Made by a program: the position numbers and the translations under genes. Below are positions 34,825-46,093 of a DNA stretch of 64,000 nucleotides, one piece after another. The number at the start of each line of letters is the position of its first letter. Within the stretch, counting starts at the first letter, position 1. Source of the DNA: Centroberyx gerrardi (taxonomy: Eukaryota > Chordata > Actinopteri > Beryciformes > Berycidae); assembly GCF_048128805.1 (NCBI RefSeq), contig NC_136010.1, positions 22,395,980 to 22,459,979 of the forward strand, read 5' to 3'. A model generated the notes under the pieces. That model saw nothing but the letters and a program-made list of their open reading frames with translations. It searched no databases and had not been told where the DNA came from.

Positions 34825-36530
34825 TTAAAAGTGACCCATCAACACTCCCCACAAAGCCGCCTTAACTTTTGTTTTAAAAATTGCCTTTGTTTGGCTTTGT
34901 TTAATATGCAGGGGCAGGTTGTTCCATAAGGAGATCCCAGTATAGAAAAATGAGCTTCCTGCTATTTTACCTTTAACACAAGGAACACTGCATGACATAA
35001 TGCTTGCTCTTGTGTTACAATTATGTTGACTTCCAACCATATCAATTTGACAGTTCATATATTCTGGGGCCCTTTTGTGAATTATATCAAACATATGGTT
35101 AAGTTTCAGTTGTTTAACTCGATCTTCAACAGGTAATAATCCAACTTCCTTCATTTCTACAGGTCCTATATGTGTCCTGGGAGGAGCATTGAGCATGTAT
35201 CTGATAACATTATTCTGTGCTACCTGCATTTTGTTTTTAAGCTTTTGGGAAAGTCCACTATACCATGCGGAGCAGGCATAGTCGAAGTGGCACTGGATTA
35301 ATGAGGCAACTAAAAGTTTCTTAACCTTAATATTAAAAAAACGAGTGTAACGATATAAAAACGTAAGCTTTTTTGCAGTTTTAAATAAGATTGTAGCTGC
35401 AATTTCCTCCCCAGAGACAGATTGGTCGAGAGAGACTCCAAGGTATTTGACACTGGTTTTGGATTCAATAATATTTCCTTCACACTCTACCTTGATTGTA
35501 TCGCTTCTCTTAAGCTTGTGTTTAGTGCCAAATAAAATGGACTCTGTCTTTCCCAGATGTAAAGACAGTTTGTTGTCAATCAACCAGTCTCTTACCAGAG
35601 ACAGTTCTCTACTAAGAGTTTCCTGTATAACTCTGGTATCTTTACCGGATACTAATAAGGTAGAGTCATCTGCGTAAAGCCTCATTTTAGATGTCACTGC
35701 TGCCGGCATATCATTGACATAAATTAAAAACAACAATGGTCCCAAAATGGAGCCCTGTGGTACCCCACATGTGACCTCCATAACTGTGGACAGGGCCTCA
35801 CCAACTTTACACACCTGTTTCCTGTTTGCCAAGTAGGATTTAAACCAATTCACAGCTATGTCTTTAAGGCCCACACATTTCAATTTCATTAAAAGAATAC
35901 CATGATCAACGGTATCGAAAGCCTTCTGTAAGTCTAACATGACCATATCCGTATAATTCCCTTTCTCGCTCTCCATTTTTATGTAATCAAAAAGATTGAT
36001 CAAACACGTGTTTGTAGAGTGAGCTGTCCTGAAACCAGACTGGTACTTAAAATTTGGGAACATTTGGGAACTTTCCAGTGTGTACAGAAAGATTCACAAT
36101 ATGCATCAAGATTTTTGCTGTTATGCTGGCACTATCCTTTATAAATCTCGCTGGCAAATTGTCTAGTCCAGTTGCTTTAGTAATATTCATTTTGCAAAGA
36201 AGATTGAAGACACTGCTCTCTGTTACCATATCTAACTCAAACATGTCGTTTGCTATGTTCACACTTTGGTAAAAGTTTTGAACAAAGGAAAACCCATAGT
36301 ATCCCTTACAGGCTTGTAACTTCTTTACCAGGGATGAGGCTACAGTGGTAAAAAAACGCATTAAAATGGTTGGCAATTTTTGTTTTCTCATGACATATGG
36401 CTCCATCAATTTCCAAACTGATATTTTGAGACTTTGCTTTATTAGAAGATGTGGAGCCAATATCCTTTAAAACTGACCATACATTTTGTGGCTGTTTCAG
36501 ATTGAACTTTCGGTAATAGACTCCGCGCAT
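34825..36530 (-). pseudogene. LINE reverse transcriptase with internal deletion
   Basis: 36063-34825 is a 412-codon open frame with RT motifs [45 protein letters not shown] and RLYADDSTLLV, and a C-terminal SLWNNLPLHIKQ. Upstream pieces 36460-36047 (ITKATGLDNLPARFIKD) and 36530-36306 are in other frames. RT motifs between KATGLDNLP and the YQSGF motif are missing. The join lies in a repeated TTCCCAAA, so a microhomology deletion is likely. Confidence 0.8.
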
Positions 36531-36968
36531 TTAGGTGCATTAGACTGGGGCGTAATTTCCACTGGGGACGGGGGGGGACATGCCCCCCCTCTTTTCAAAA
36601 TCCTGTATGTGTCCCCCCCACTTTTTTAACCGCAAAAATCGTGCTTAATACGCTACTGTTTGGCCAGCCGTCAGATTCTGGCTGAGAATGTGAATTAAGC
36701 TGCTGATTGTAAGGCCAGTGCCTTACACTATTTTCTGGAGTATATCAGTATATACTCCAAAAAATTGCCACGGACGAGTAGCGGACACGGACAGCCTGCC
36801 TACGCGGTTCTATAGTACATTTTGGCATCTGTGTTGCCAACTTGGTGACTTTGTCGCTAGATTTAGCGACTTTTCAGACCCCCCTGGCGACTTTATTTCT
36901 CAAAAGCGACTAGCGACAAATCTGGCGACTTTTTCTGACCATGGGAAGCAATGTTAATGTGTTGAATC

Positions 36969-37263
36969 CAAGGGCAGATATTTCATTTCACTGTTGGGGG
37001 GGACAATAAACAGAAACATTTCTCAAGAGCAATTCCTGAAGGGGACACCAAAGGTGCCGCCAAAAGTACTGTTGTATTAAATGTATATAGAGGTCCATTA
37101 TGAAACATTTCCATAAGCACTTCATTCCTTTCTTATGAAGATTTTATCAAATTGCCTTTGATATTACTGGGGTCTTTCTACTTGGCGTTTCGGTGCACTG
37201 AAAAATGATCGGATGTATGTTTTTCTTTTCTCTGCCATTTTAACTGACCTGGCTGGCTGACAA

Positions 37264-37311
<48 letters not shown>

Positions 37312-38351
37312 CATGCAGGTTATTTACAGTAGTAGGTGAGATGCAACACCCATTAACTGAACTAAAGCTAATATATGCCTAATTAGATTTTGTTTTCCCG
37401 AAAAAGCAGATCTCTAATGTTTTGCTGTCAATGTGTAAAAGTCCAGAACGCTATGAAGCCTGCCAGAAACTTACTTATATTTAACATAATGTTTGTTGTA
37501 ATTATGTCTTTTTTATTAATTAAGTCTTCATTTATTTCCAAAATTATGAACAAAATAACATAGTGGCAGCCATTTTACATGCAGTAAGAAAAAAATAATA
37601 TACTTAGAACCTAATTACATAGGGTAAGTTAATCTTAAATATTATATTATAGAAATATTACTGTTACCATCTACAAAAGATAAAGTATTTTGGTATGAAA
37701 TCCCGCATTTTAATTTAACCAACTATCCTGTATCATAAATACATGTCTGGCATTTGTAACAAACCAAACCGCTTGAAAATCGGTCGAAAATTCAGCGAGT
37801 TATGATGATTTTAATTGTGGACAGACCTCCTGCCTCCATACACACACATGCATTAGGAGACGCGGCTCCGTACCAACACGCTGACGCACAAGATTCAACC
37901 GCGAGGTAACGGAACAAAATGTAGTCTGATTACAATTGTGAATGTGTTTTATTCTATTGAGTGGTAGAAGTAAAGAAAAATGTCTGACACATCCTTTGTT
38001 TTAAGTTAACCTCAGCTACTTACTGGAGGTCTGCCACCACTGACACACTTCCAGAGATCCTCCACACACACTCGTACCGAGGGCTAATGTGTGTGTGTGG
38101 GGGTTCGGGGAGGCAGGTAGGCAGTGGACCAAACCACTGTGAGGCATATGAGAGAGGGACTCAATCTTTCGAAACTTAAAAACGCATTGTTTTGCGTCTA
38201 TAATTAGCACAAGTGCTTTCAATGCATATTATTATATTATTTAAAATTATATAGTTATGTTTACAATGATATATTGAGGGGGACAACTCTCTGTTAGTCC
38301 CAGGAAGGGGGGGTCCGGACCCCCCTGTCCCCCCCGTGATTTCCGCCCCTG
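36969..38351. mobile_element. Second hAT-like element, nested in the first
   Basis: Perfect 8-bp duplication GTTGAATC (36961-36968 and 38352-38359). Ends are CAAGGGCAGATATTT and, complemented, CAGGGGCGGAAATCAC. The related copy at 63600-63660 is uninterrupted at this point (GTTGAATCCCAAAGC) and gives the empty site. Contains (CA)n at 37266-37310; no coding capacity seen. Confidence 0.75.
37266..37310. repeat. (CA)n microsatellite
   Basis: About 22 CA units inside the nested hAT. Confidence 0.95.
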
Positions 38352-39969
38352 GTTGAATCCCAAAGCATTTGGCAATAAATTGGTATGGGTGATGCCGGTT
38401 TGCTCTACTTGCTTGTCTAATCAAGAGAGGTCTGGTGATCACAGCGTAGCTCCCTCCCTCCGCTGAGAGCAGGGACTGTAGGATAGGGTCCACTTGTAAT
38501 TTCTGCCGGCGTACGCCGAAACTGGCCCTGGTGGGCGGAGTCAGCACTTTGAAGTTTGATTAATTGACTGTCTGTCTTTCATCTTAAAAGGTAAACGTTA
38601 AGTATGGATACATGAAGGTAAGAAGTTCTTGAAGGATCATAAAAAAGGGGATTACAAAAGACATGTATTTTGAGTGACACTGTGAAAAGGTAGAACCAAA
38701 GACTATCTAATCTCAGGTATAACCAATACTCATAATAAAGATAACTACACACTAGACTTACATAAAAAAGCTAACACATTCATTGGCAGTGCTCTTATAG
38801 TATTGACAGTGTGTGACTTCTAAAAAACTTCTAAAAAAAAAAAGTTTCATATTCTTTGATACATTTTGTATATGTTTGTTGTGATTGAAGTTGCAAATGA
38901 CACATTATCTATCGATAGTGCCACAATAATGTACCATAGATCTGTCAGTCCTATTCTTCAAAATATATATATATATATATATCCATAATTGAATAATTCA
39001 ACATGTGAAGTTTAGTAAAGTTGTGGGTTAAACAATACAGAAAGTAAGACCGTTTTTCTTATGTATATTTAGTACTATTCTGGCAGAATTTAGCATGATG
39101 ACCAACTTAATTATTTCCCGGATTTTGTATTGGTTACCGTAGTCCCTAAATGTATGTAGAAATGCAGGAAATGGGATTCAAATCGCAAATTTTTCTTCTG
39201 GGGGAGTACCCCCAGACTCCCCGTTTTATTGTGTCCCCCCTACTTCTCAAACCAAAGTTACGCCCTTGGGATTAGATGCAGCCCTCTTCTATTAAAACGG
39301 TCAAACTCATTTCGCGAATCTGAATGCAGCCGCCACTCCAATTCGTCCACCCACTGCTCCACGCCCAATCCGCCCGGCATCGTCGTCCCCGACCCTCGCC
39401 GCAGGTCCCGGACAGCAAAAGTGTGCAGACGGATCAGTACAGATGCTATGGGTAAAGTCAGTAAGTTCTCTGTTTTCCATGCTTACCTGTGAGAAGGTGC
39501 TGTTACTCCCATGTAGATCCGCCGAGTTGTTTGAGTCTGCCTCCCCCGCCTTCACGTTAACTGGGCCTGGGCATTGATGTACGTCTCCGGATAGCGGGAG
39601 GCATATAGCTATGATAAGCTTGCTTGCATCAACAATGTACCAGACCTATTTTACATTTACTGTACATGCATTGAACATCTATGGCACACCTTGCCTGTAG
39701 GTGGCGCTACAGGTCCCAATAATGCCTAACTACAAGAATTGAGCAATTGATTGTATACAGAATAAGTAAATCTGCAAGTATGCCAAATTTCATGGTACTG
39801 TATGCCTCCAGTAGAAAAATTGTGTAGAAAGTGTAGAAAATACACACTAAACTAGGATTCATTTTTCTTTTATTTCTTTTATTTCTCTGTCAGTTTTACA
39901 GTTGTGTGTGTGATGTGAGAGAGGCCACACAAACATTAACTTCTGTCAGTGATGGTTATACCAGTCAAA

Positions 39970-40002
<33 letters not shown>

Positions 40003-40003
40003 A

Positions 40004-40539
40004 CTGAATTCATAAAGTACCTTTATTTTCACAACTCCAACATTGACAACAAAAACCCTATGGTCATGATAAAATCAACAAGTACATTAATCATTATTAG
40101 AAATAGAGAGAGAGAATAAAAGCACTAGACCAGCTCCTAAAGGAAACTACATCCATGTGTTTGAGGCTCCCCTCCTCATCCACCTCACACAGCACCCCAC
40201 TGATCCCCCACACAGAGACAAACTGAGCTACATTTTGCACCAGCTCATAGTACAGAAACTCAACCTGCAGCCTTGCTGCTACCAGCCCCAGCATGATGTT
40301 CCCTGCCTCCACTGACCCCGCCCCCAGCCTCTTATTCTTCCTACTTTTCCAAGTGGCCAACTTAGCCTGCCCAAAAATGAAATTAAGCAGGCACACCTTT
40401 CTCCTCTCTGCAAACTTATATCTGGGCCCAGCAATGTACAACTCCCTGGAAAAGTCCTTACGCCTTGTGCACCAGCCCTGCACTGTCCTCAGCAAACCCT
40501 CCAGCCTATCACAGGTCAGAAATAAGTGATCCATTGTGT
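40004..40539 (-). mobile_element. Tx1-clade LINE 3' fragment inside a (TC)n array, copy 1
   Basis: Minus-strand copy of the element at 46094-46629. It is flanked on both sides by GA/TC runs and is absent from copy 1 of the surrounding unit, which has an unbroken (TC)n there. Confidence 0.65.
40097..40539 (-). pseudogene. Tx1-type ORF2 C-terminal fragment
   Basis: Starts DTMDHLFLTCDRLEGLL and ends LKHMDVV...FILSLYF. This is the C-terminal domain of a Tx1-like ORF2, cut off upstream. The longer open frame to 40774 is host repeat sequence read through. The protein is identical to the copy at 46094-46536. Confidence 0.65.
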
Positions 40540-41398
40540 CTAGAGAGAGAGAAAGAGACGGATGTAAAAACTGATCTCTGCTGTTTTTAGTTTGACTGAC
40601 CCAGTTTTCACATCCTTCTCGGAAAGAAGAAACAAGGAAACAAGGAAATACATTCCTGAATGGGACTTGAGATGGTTTTTTTGTGTGTGTATGGCACAAG
40701 AGGAAGAGACAGAGAAAGAGTGGGAGAGAATAACACACACATACAATATGTACATAATATACTGTATGCTGCACTATTAGTGTGTGTTCTGTTAAGTGTT
40801 TCTTCTCTCTTGCCCTCCTCTTGTGGAAACGTTGTGAAAAGCCCCATAAGGGAAAGACTGGAATAGTATCGTCCAGCCTGAGTTGCTGCCACAGCCCGTA
40901 GTATTGCCCCGCTTACTTACTGACAGCTCTGGGATCAGCTATCTGACAGCTAAAATGCAAAGAGTTTCATTCCAAAATTTCCAAAAAACTGAAGATACCC
41001 CGTGCCCTGTGTATGCATTCTGGATCTATATCCTCTGTAGTATTAGAGATGAAACAGCCAGACTATGTATTTTGTACTCTAACATTAATTGTATCGCATT
41101 ATCTTATGGAAATGGAAATGTAATATTTATATCTATCTAATTTTGTACAGTAGAATTATATTTGCTATTGCCTATTATTGTTAACTTTTTGAAGTGCATT
41201 TCGGGAATGTGAACCTGTTGGATTCTCCGCTAATCAGCACCTGATTATTTAAAGACACACCTGATGGCAATCAAGCACAGAGCGAATCTGATGAAGCAAC
41301 ATGCGAAACGTGTAGTTCGCTCCTTTTTGTTTTTAATGTAATTTGTTAATAAAATAGTGTCAACCTAATATGCTGGTGTGCGCTGGAATATTGATATC

Positions 41399-41577
41399 TA
41401 AGTGATAGCATTTGTAGTTTTTGAGCTATGGACGTTTGTTTCAGAGTATTCCACTTTCAAAACAAATTCTCAGTCTCCACAGTCTTTTTTTTTTGTAGAG
41501 AGTAGCAGTAGTAGTAGAGCTGTGTGTGTATGTTACACAGTGAAATACACTGTAGATGGTCATATTTGACTACAGCA
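41399..41577. repeat. Inverted repeat arm (pairs with 44443-44622)
   Basis: AGTGATAGCATTTG... through CAAATTCTCAGTCTCCACAG to GATGGTCATATTTGAC is the near-exact complement of 44443-44622. The arms enclose about 2.9 kb. Confidence 0.85.
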
Positions 41578-41675
41578 AATGACTGGATCACCTTAGAAAA
41601 CTTTAGAATAATTAGGTGGCAGTGACTATAAGAAATGACTGAATACAAGCCTTCAATGTTAATGGCACAATGTCA

Positions 41676-41763
41676 GCAGAGCTCCCCCTGGTGTCATAAA
41701 CATGACACAACAGTATAGGCAGAATCAACAGTGTCATGAATAGGACACCAGGGGGAGCTCTGC
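41676..41763. repeat. 33-bp arm hairpin
   Basis: GCAGAGCTCCCCCTGGTGTC (41676-41695) pairs perfectly with 41744-41763. The arms extend with a few mismatches to 41708 and 41731, leaving a loop of 22 bases. Confidence 0.9.
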
Positions 41764-41789
41764 TAACAGTGTCTGTAGAGAAAGCCCTC

Positions 41790-42015
41790 TATCAGTAGTA
41801 GTATTTGGACTACCAGAATTAGAAACAGTAAAAGTAGCAATAGTGGTAGTAGTAGCAGTAATAGCAGCAGTAGCAGTACAATAGTAATAGTAGTAGTAGT
41901 TTAAGTGTTTGAAGTAGTTGAATTAATAGTTTAAAATGGTAGCAGTATTAGTAACAGTAGAAGTAGCAATAGTAGTAGTAGCAGCAGTAGTAGGACTTGT
42001 AAGTTGCAGTAGTAG
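41790..42015. repeat. Degenerate (AGT)n trinucleotide tract
   Basis: AGTAGTAGC-type repeats with many interruptions. A similar tract lies at 44090-44300. Confidence 0.85.
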
Positions 42016-42022
42016 TGATAGT

Positions 42023-43492
42023 CAAGGGCGTAACTTTGGTTTGAGAAGTGGGGGGGACACAATAAAACGGGGAGTCTGGGGGTACTCCCCCAGAAGAAAA
42101 ATTGCGATTTGAATCCCATTTCCTGCATTTCTACATACATTTAGGGACTACGGTAACCAATACAAAATCCGGGAAATAATTAAGTTGGTCATCATGCTAA
42201 ATTCTGCCAGAATAGTACTAAATATGCATAAGAAAAACTGTCTTACTTTTCTGTATTGTTTAACCCACAACTTTACTAAACTTCACATGTTGAATTATTC
42301 AATTATGGATATATATATATATATATATTTTGAAGAATAGGACTGACAGATCTATGGTACATTATTGTGGCACTATCGATAGATAATGTGTCATTTGCAA
42401 CTTCAATCACAACAAACACATACAAAATGTATCAAAGAATATGAAACTTTTTTTTTTTAGAAGTTTTTTAGAAGTCACACACTGTCAATACTATAAGAGC
42501 ACTGCCAATGAATGTGTTAGCTTTTTTATGTAAGTCTAGTGTGTAGTTATCTTTATTATGAGTATTGGTTATACCTGAGATTAGATAGTCTTTGGTTCTA
42601 CCTTTTCACAGTGTCACTCAAAATACATGTCTTTTGTAATCCCCTTTTTTTATGATCCTTCAAGAACTTCTTACCTTCATGTATCCATACTTAACGTTTA
42701 CCTTTTAAGGCCCTGACACACCAATGTCGAGCCGTCGGTAAGCGTCGGTGTCCCTAGTTTTTGCGGTGTGTCCCGCACCGTCGGCACTAGTCGGACCCTG
42801 TCGGTGGCTTTTCGGCCGATTGAGCATCGGCGGCGGCGGCGGAGCCATCGGTGAGAGAGATCACTCTGATTGGTAGTTCGTGTTTTGCCTCTGGAATGAT
42901 AAATTCCTTCAACATGTGGAACTGAACAGGAAAGAGCCGAGCGAAATTTTTAAAATCGGAGGTTTCATTTATCTCCAGCTCTCGACACAGGTCCGGGAAA
43001 GCCCCTTGAGCCTGTCGCTGGAGTAACGTTATTCATGATTTCACCCATTTAGTGCGGTTTCTCCTTATTTTTCGCCTCCGCCTCTTCCTTTCTTCTTCCA
43101 CAACCAAAAGACCAAGGGCTGACAACGCCAGTGCCATTTGCAACTTCTTATCAGACATATGGTATGGACAGTTATTTCCCCTCACGCAGGCGCAGAACGT
43201 ACGTGCTAGTTGGCCATTGGCTGTAGTCTTTGCGGTGTGTTCAAGTGCAACTTTTTGGACCAGACGCAGGCGACGTGAGACGACACAACAGTCGGCCTTC
43301 GTCGCCGCTGGTTCTTTGACGTCGGTTTGGTGTGTCAGGGCCTTTAAGATGAAAGACAGACAGTCAATTAATCAAACTTCAAAGTGCTGACTCCGCCCAC
43401 CCGGGCCAGTTTTGGCGTACGCCGGTAGCAATTACCATTGGACCCTATCCTACAGTCCCTGCTCTCAGTGGAGGGAGGGAGCTACGCTGTGA
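42023..43492. mobile_element. hAT-like element copy, inverted relative to 36545-39268
   Basis: Starts CAAGGGCGTAACTTTGG and matches the complement of 39268-38430. It is interrupted by the 636-bp Harbinger-like element at 42708 and truncated near 43492 where another repeat begins. Confidence 0.7.
42708..43343. mobile_element. Harbinger-like MITE
   Basis: 636 bp with terminal inverted repeats AGGCCCTGACACACCAA, flanked by TTA on both sides (42705-42707, 43344-43346). The 3-bp TTA duplication fits PIF/Harbinger. The empty site is seen in the sister hAT copy at about 38585. GTCGG-rich subterminal sequences (TCGGTAAGCGTCGGTG) are present. The 112-aa frame inside is not recognised and probably not coding. 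Confidence 0.75.
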
Positions 43493-43620
43493 TCATTAGG
43501 GGTGGGCGATACCGCAAAATTTGGTTTCGATCCGATACCAAGTAATACAGGGCCAGAATCGCCGATATCGATACCGATACTTTTTATTATTAAAAGCAGC
43601 TTATGTACTTTCATGTAGGG
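43493..43620. repeat. Terminal fragment of another DNA transposon
   Basis: TTAGGGGTGGGCGATACCG... followed by CGATATCGATACCGATAC resembles a widely seen hAT-type end. A related TTAGGGCTGGGCGATATG end occurs at 48173. Confidence 0.45.
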
Positions 43621-43719
43621 GAGAGCAGTGTGTCATGATTTATGAGGTGAATGCATCATCAATAGGCTAAATCTGAATACATTTTCATGACCACTAAATT
43701 ATTTGCCAAAGGTTAACAA

Positions 43720-43790
43720 TCATTGTAAGGTGAGTGGTAGAATTTCTACCTGCCACCTGTGAAACCCGGGTTTGATTCCCAACTGAAGCA
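43720..43790 (+). pseudogene. tRNA-Gly(GCC)-like pseudogene
   Basis: A 71-base stretch aligns with vertebrate tRNA-Gly: AGTGGTAGAATTTCTACCTG, then GCC at the anticodon position, then CCCGGGTTTGATTCCC at the T arm. Stem complements in the acceptor and T arms are broken and the T loop is altered, so it is a relic or a SINE head, not a working tRNA. Confidence 0.5.
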
Positions 43791-44089
43791 TGTATGTAGC
43801 AAGCAAAGCAAAAAAAAATTGGCGTAGCCAGTTTTTTTTTGCTTTCCACTGTTAATTACTTAATCACATGCATGTTAAAACACAGGACAGTTTTTAAAGG
43901 CAAATAACAAAAACATTTTTTTTTATTATTGTAAATTGAATGTGCAAACATGAAAAAAAGTTTTTTGAATAAACAAAGAGCACACAATTATTTGTGGAGA
44001 ACAATGAATGTTTTAAAACTTTCACAACTTTTATAAATAAACAAAGTGCAAATAACTAAACAAAAGCACAAACTACCCTCAGAGGTAGT

Positions 44090-44325
44090 GGCAACAGTAA
44101 TAGCAGTATACCCTAGCATACCATTAGTAATTTTAATTGGTGTAGAAGGAGTAACACAATTAGTAGTAATAGCAGTAGTGTTATTTGCAGTAGTAGTTGT
44201 AATAGTAACAGTAGAAGTAGTAGTGGCAGAAGTAGTTGTAGCAGTATTAGTAGTAGTAGTAGTAGCTGTAGTTGTAATGGAAGTAGAAGGGTTAGGGTCA
44301 GTCATTGTAGATGTAATGGTAACTA

Positions 44326-44361
<36 letters not shown>
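44090..44361. repeat. Degenerate (AGT)n tract then (GT)n
   Basis: Trinucleotide tract 44090-44300 followed by about 16 GT units at 44329-44361. The long frames over it are low-complexity translation. Confidence 0.85.
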
Positions 44362-44362
<1 letters not shown>

Positions 44363-44442
44363 CTCTCTCTCTCTGCTTCTCTCCCTGTCTCCCACCAGTC
44401 ACCAGGTGTACTCACTCCCTAATCACACACACTCTCTACATA

Positions 44443-44622
44443 AGAAAGTCAAATATGACCATCTACAGTGTATTTCACTGTGTAACATACACACACAGCT
44501 CTACTACTACTGCTACTCTCTACAAAAAAAAAAAAAGACTGTGGAGACTGAGAATTTGTTTTGAAAGTGGAATACTCTGAAACAAACGTCCATAGCTCAA
44601 AAACAAATGCTATCACTTATAT
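44443..44622. repeat. Inverted repeat arm (pairs with 41399-41577)
   Basis: Complement of the left arm, with small differences in an A-run. Confidence 0.85.
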
Positions 44623-44950
44623 ATTTACATTGTGAGAGACAGAAGAAGTAGGTGAACATTTTGATGTGTAATATGTGTATGTAGGGTGAAAATTGTGGAA
44701 ATGATCACAGTTCAAAAATGTTGAATATTTAGTAAAAATCACAAAAATCAGTTTTGCACTAGTGTTGAACAAACATTTAGAACTCCAAAACTATAAATGC
44801 TATGACTTAGATATTTACATTGCGAGTGGCAGAAGAAGTAGTTGAACAGTTTGATGTGTAATATGTGTACGTAGGGTGAAAAATGTGGGACTACCACAGT
44901 TTAAAAACGTTGAATATTTAGTAAAAATCACAGCCTCTAGAGTGTGTGAT
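44590..44950. repeat. About 190-bp tandem repeat, two diverged units
   Basis: AATGCTATCACTTATATATT at 44608 recurs as AATGCTATGACTTAGATATT at 44797. Each is followed by AGAAGAAGTAG and TTGATGTGTAATATGTGT. Confidence 0.8.
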
Positions 44951-45280
44951 GACATCATCCACTCTAGCAGGCTGAACATTCCTCCATTCATTTCTATGGG
45001 GAAAAATATCATGTTTAAACATATATTGTGAAAAACCTATAAATCCGAAAGCTTAGAAAAGTAATAGCACGCTATCCCCGAACATGCTGAACATTTGAGA
45101 GTTGGAACGGCGTCGATAGCTAAAACGGTTCAAGCCGCATTAAAGTTTAAAAAAGCGTCCGGAAGAAAAATAATAAGTATGACGGATAACAACAGTGTGA
45201 GTTATTACTGCTGAAGCAAGCACACTAATAAGTATGCAAGATAATAATAGTGTGCTTCGCTTGCAGCAAGCACACTAATG

Positions 45281-45400
45281 AAAATAGTTCCAGTGATGAA
45301 TCACCGCTAGTCCCACAGGCTAGCGTTAAAGATAAAATCCACCCTGAAGCACTTGTAACACTGTCAAAAAAACAGCTATTGGATTTTCTTATTCCCATGG
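45281..45400. repeat. 120-bp dispersed repeat with coding-like conservation (pairs with 55998-56125)
   Basis: TCCAGTGATGAATCACCGCT...GGATTTTCTTATTCCCATGG occurs here and at 55998-56125 with few changes. The plus strand reads SSDESPLVPQASVKDKIHPE. I do not recognise the protein. Confidence 0.7.
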
Positions 45401-46093
45401 ATATGTACATGTCACACACACACACACACATAAACAATCTACAAATGCGTTTTTTTCAGTCATGCACAGGACCATACACAGACACACAAATAAAAACCCC
45501 TTGCTCTCAAGCACACTTTAACAGCTTGTCACACACCCACACACATGCTATTATTGTGTAACTGAAGGACTCAAGATAGCTAAAAACTTTAATAATATTG
45601 AATAGTGAGTTGTACTGTATCAGTTTTGGCAGACCAAGTGTTCATGGAAACCTCATTTTGGAATGAAACTCTTTGCATTTTAGCTGTCAGATAGCTGATC
45701 CCAGAGCTGTCAGTAAGTAAGCGGGGCAATACTACGGGCTGTGGCAGCAACTCAGGCTGGACGATACTATTTCAGTCTTTCCCTTATGGGGCTTTTCACA
45801 ACATTTCCACAAGAGGAGGGCAAGGGAGAAGAAACACTTAACAGAACACACACTAATAGTGCAGCATACAGTATATTATGTACATATTGTATGTGTGTGT
45901 TATTCTCTCCCACTCTTTCTCTGTCTCTTCCTCTTGTGCCATACACACACAAAAAAACCATCTCAAGTCCCATTCAGGAATGTATTTCCTTGTTTCCTTG
46001 TTTCTTCTTTCCGAGAAGGATGTGAAAACTGGGTCAGTCAAACTAAAAACAGCAGAGATCAGTTTTTACATCCGTCTCTTTCTCTCTCTCTAG

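Larger units (their letters stand above)
36545..39268. mobile_element. hAT-like element inserted in the LINE
   Basis: Flanked by GCATTAGA (36537-36544) and GGATTAGA (39269-39276), a 7/8-matching 8-bp target duplication. The left end is CTGGGGCGTAATTT and the right end reads, complemented, CAAGGGCGTAACTTT. Removing it rejoins a LINE reading frame. No transposase recognised. Further copies of the family occur at 42023 (inverted) and 63500-63770. A second hAT is nested inside. Confidence 0.7.
34572..39632 (-). mobile_element. CR1/Jockey-group LINE carrying nested hAT elements
   Basis: Inserted in copy 2 of the three-copy unit. Copy 1 gives the empty site, and CAAT is duplicated at 34568-34571 and 39633-39636. 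Coding sequence on the minus strand runs from an endonuclease start (39300-39270, then 36536 onward: GLHLMHLNARSLLPK across the nested insertion) to the RT C-terminus at 34825. The endonuclease core and part of the RT are deleted. 39277-39632 would be 5' UTR or ORF1 remnant, with no recognised protein. Clade assignment is tentative. Confidence 0.7.
39633..40990 (-). repeat. Three-copy unit, copy 2, second piece (-)
   Basis: Continues the inverted match interrupted at 34571: complement of 32480-32190 and 31760-31370 of copy 1. It is near-identical over its length to 45640-46790 of copy 3, including the Tx1 insertion. Confidence 0.85.

Noticed and set aside
40540..40892. Upstream part of the 225-aa frame and overlapping frames (also 45741-46093)
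   Set aside because: Repeat-unit DNA read through into the Tx1 fragment; only the portion from DTMDHLF onward resembles protein.
43052..43390. 112-aa frame in the Harbinger-like element
   Set aside because: Runs across the element end into host sequence and shows no transposase motif.
38470..43490. A single large inverted segmental duplication including 38470-39268 and 42023-43490
   Set aside because: These two stretches are separate copies of one hAT family with transposon ends; only the 39633-40990/45640-46790 and 41399-41577/44443-44622 pairs support a duplicated unit.
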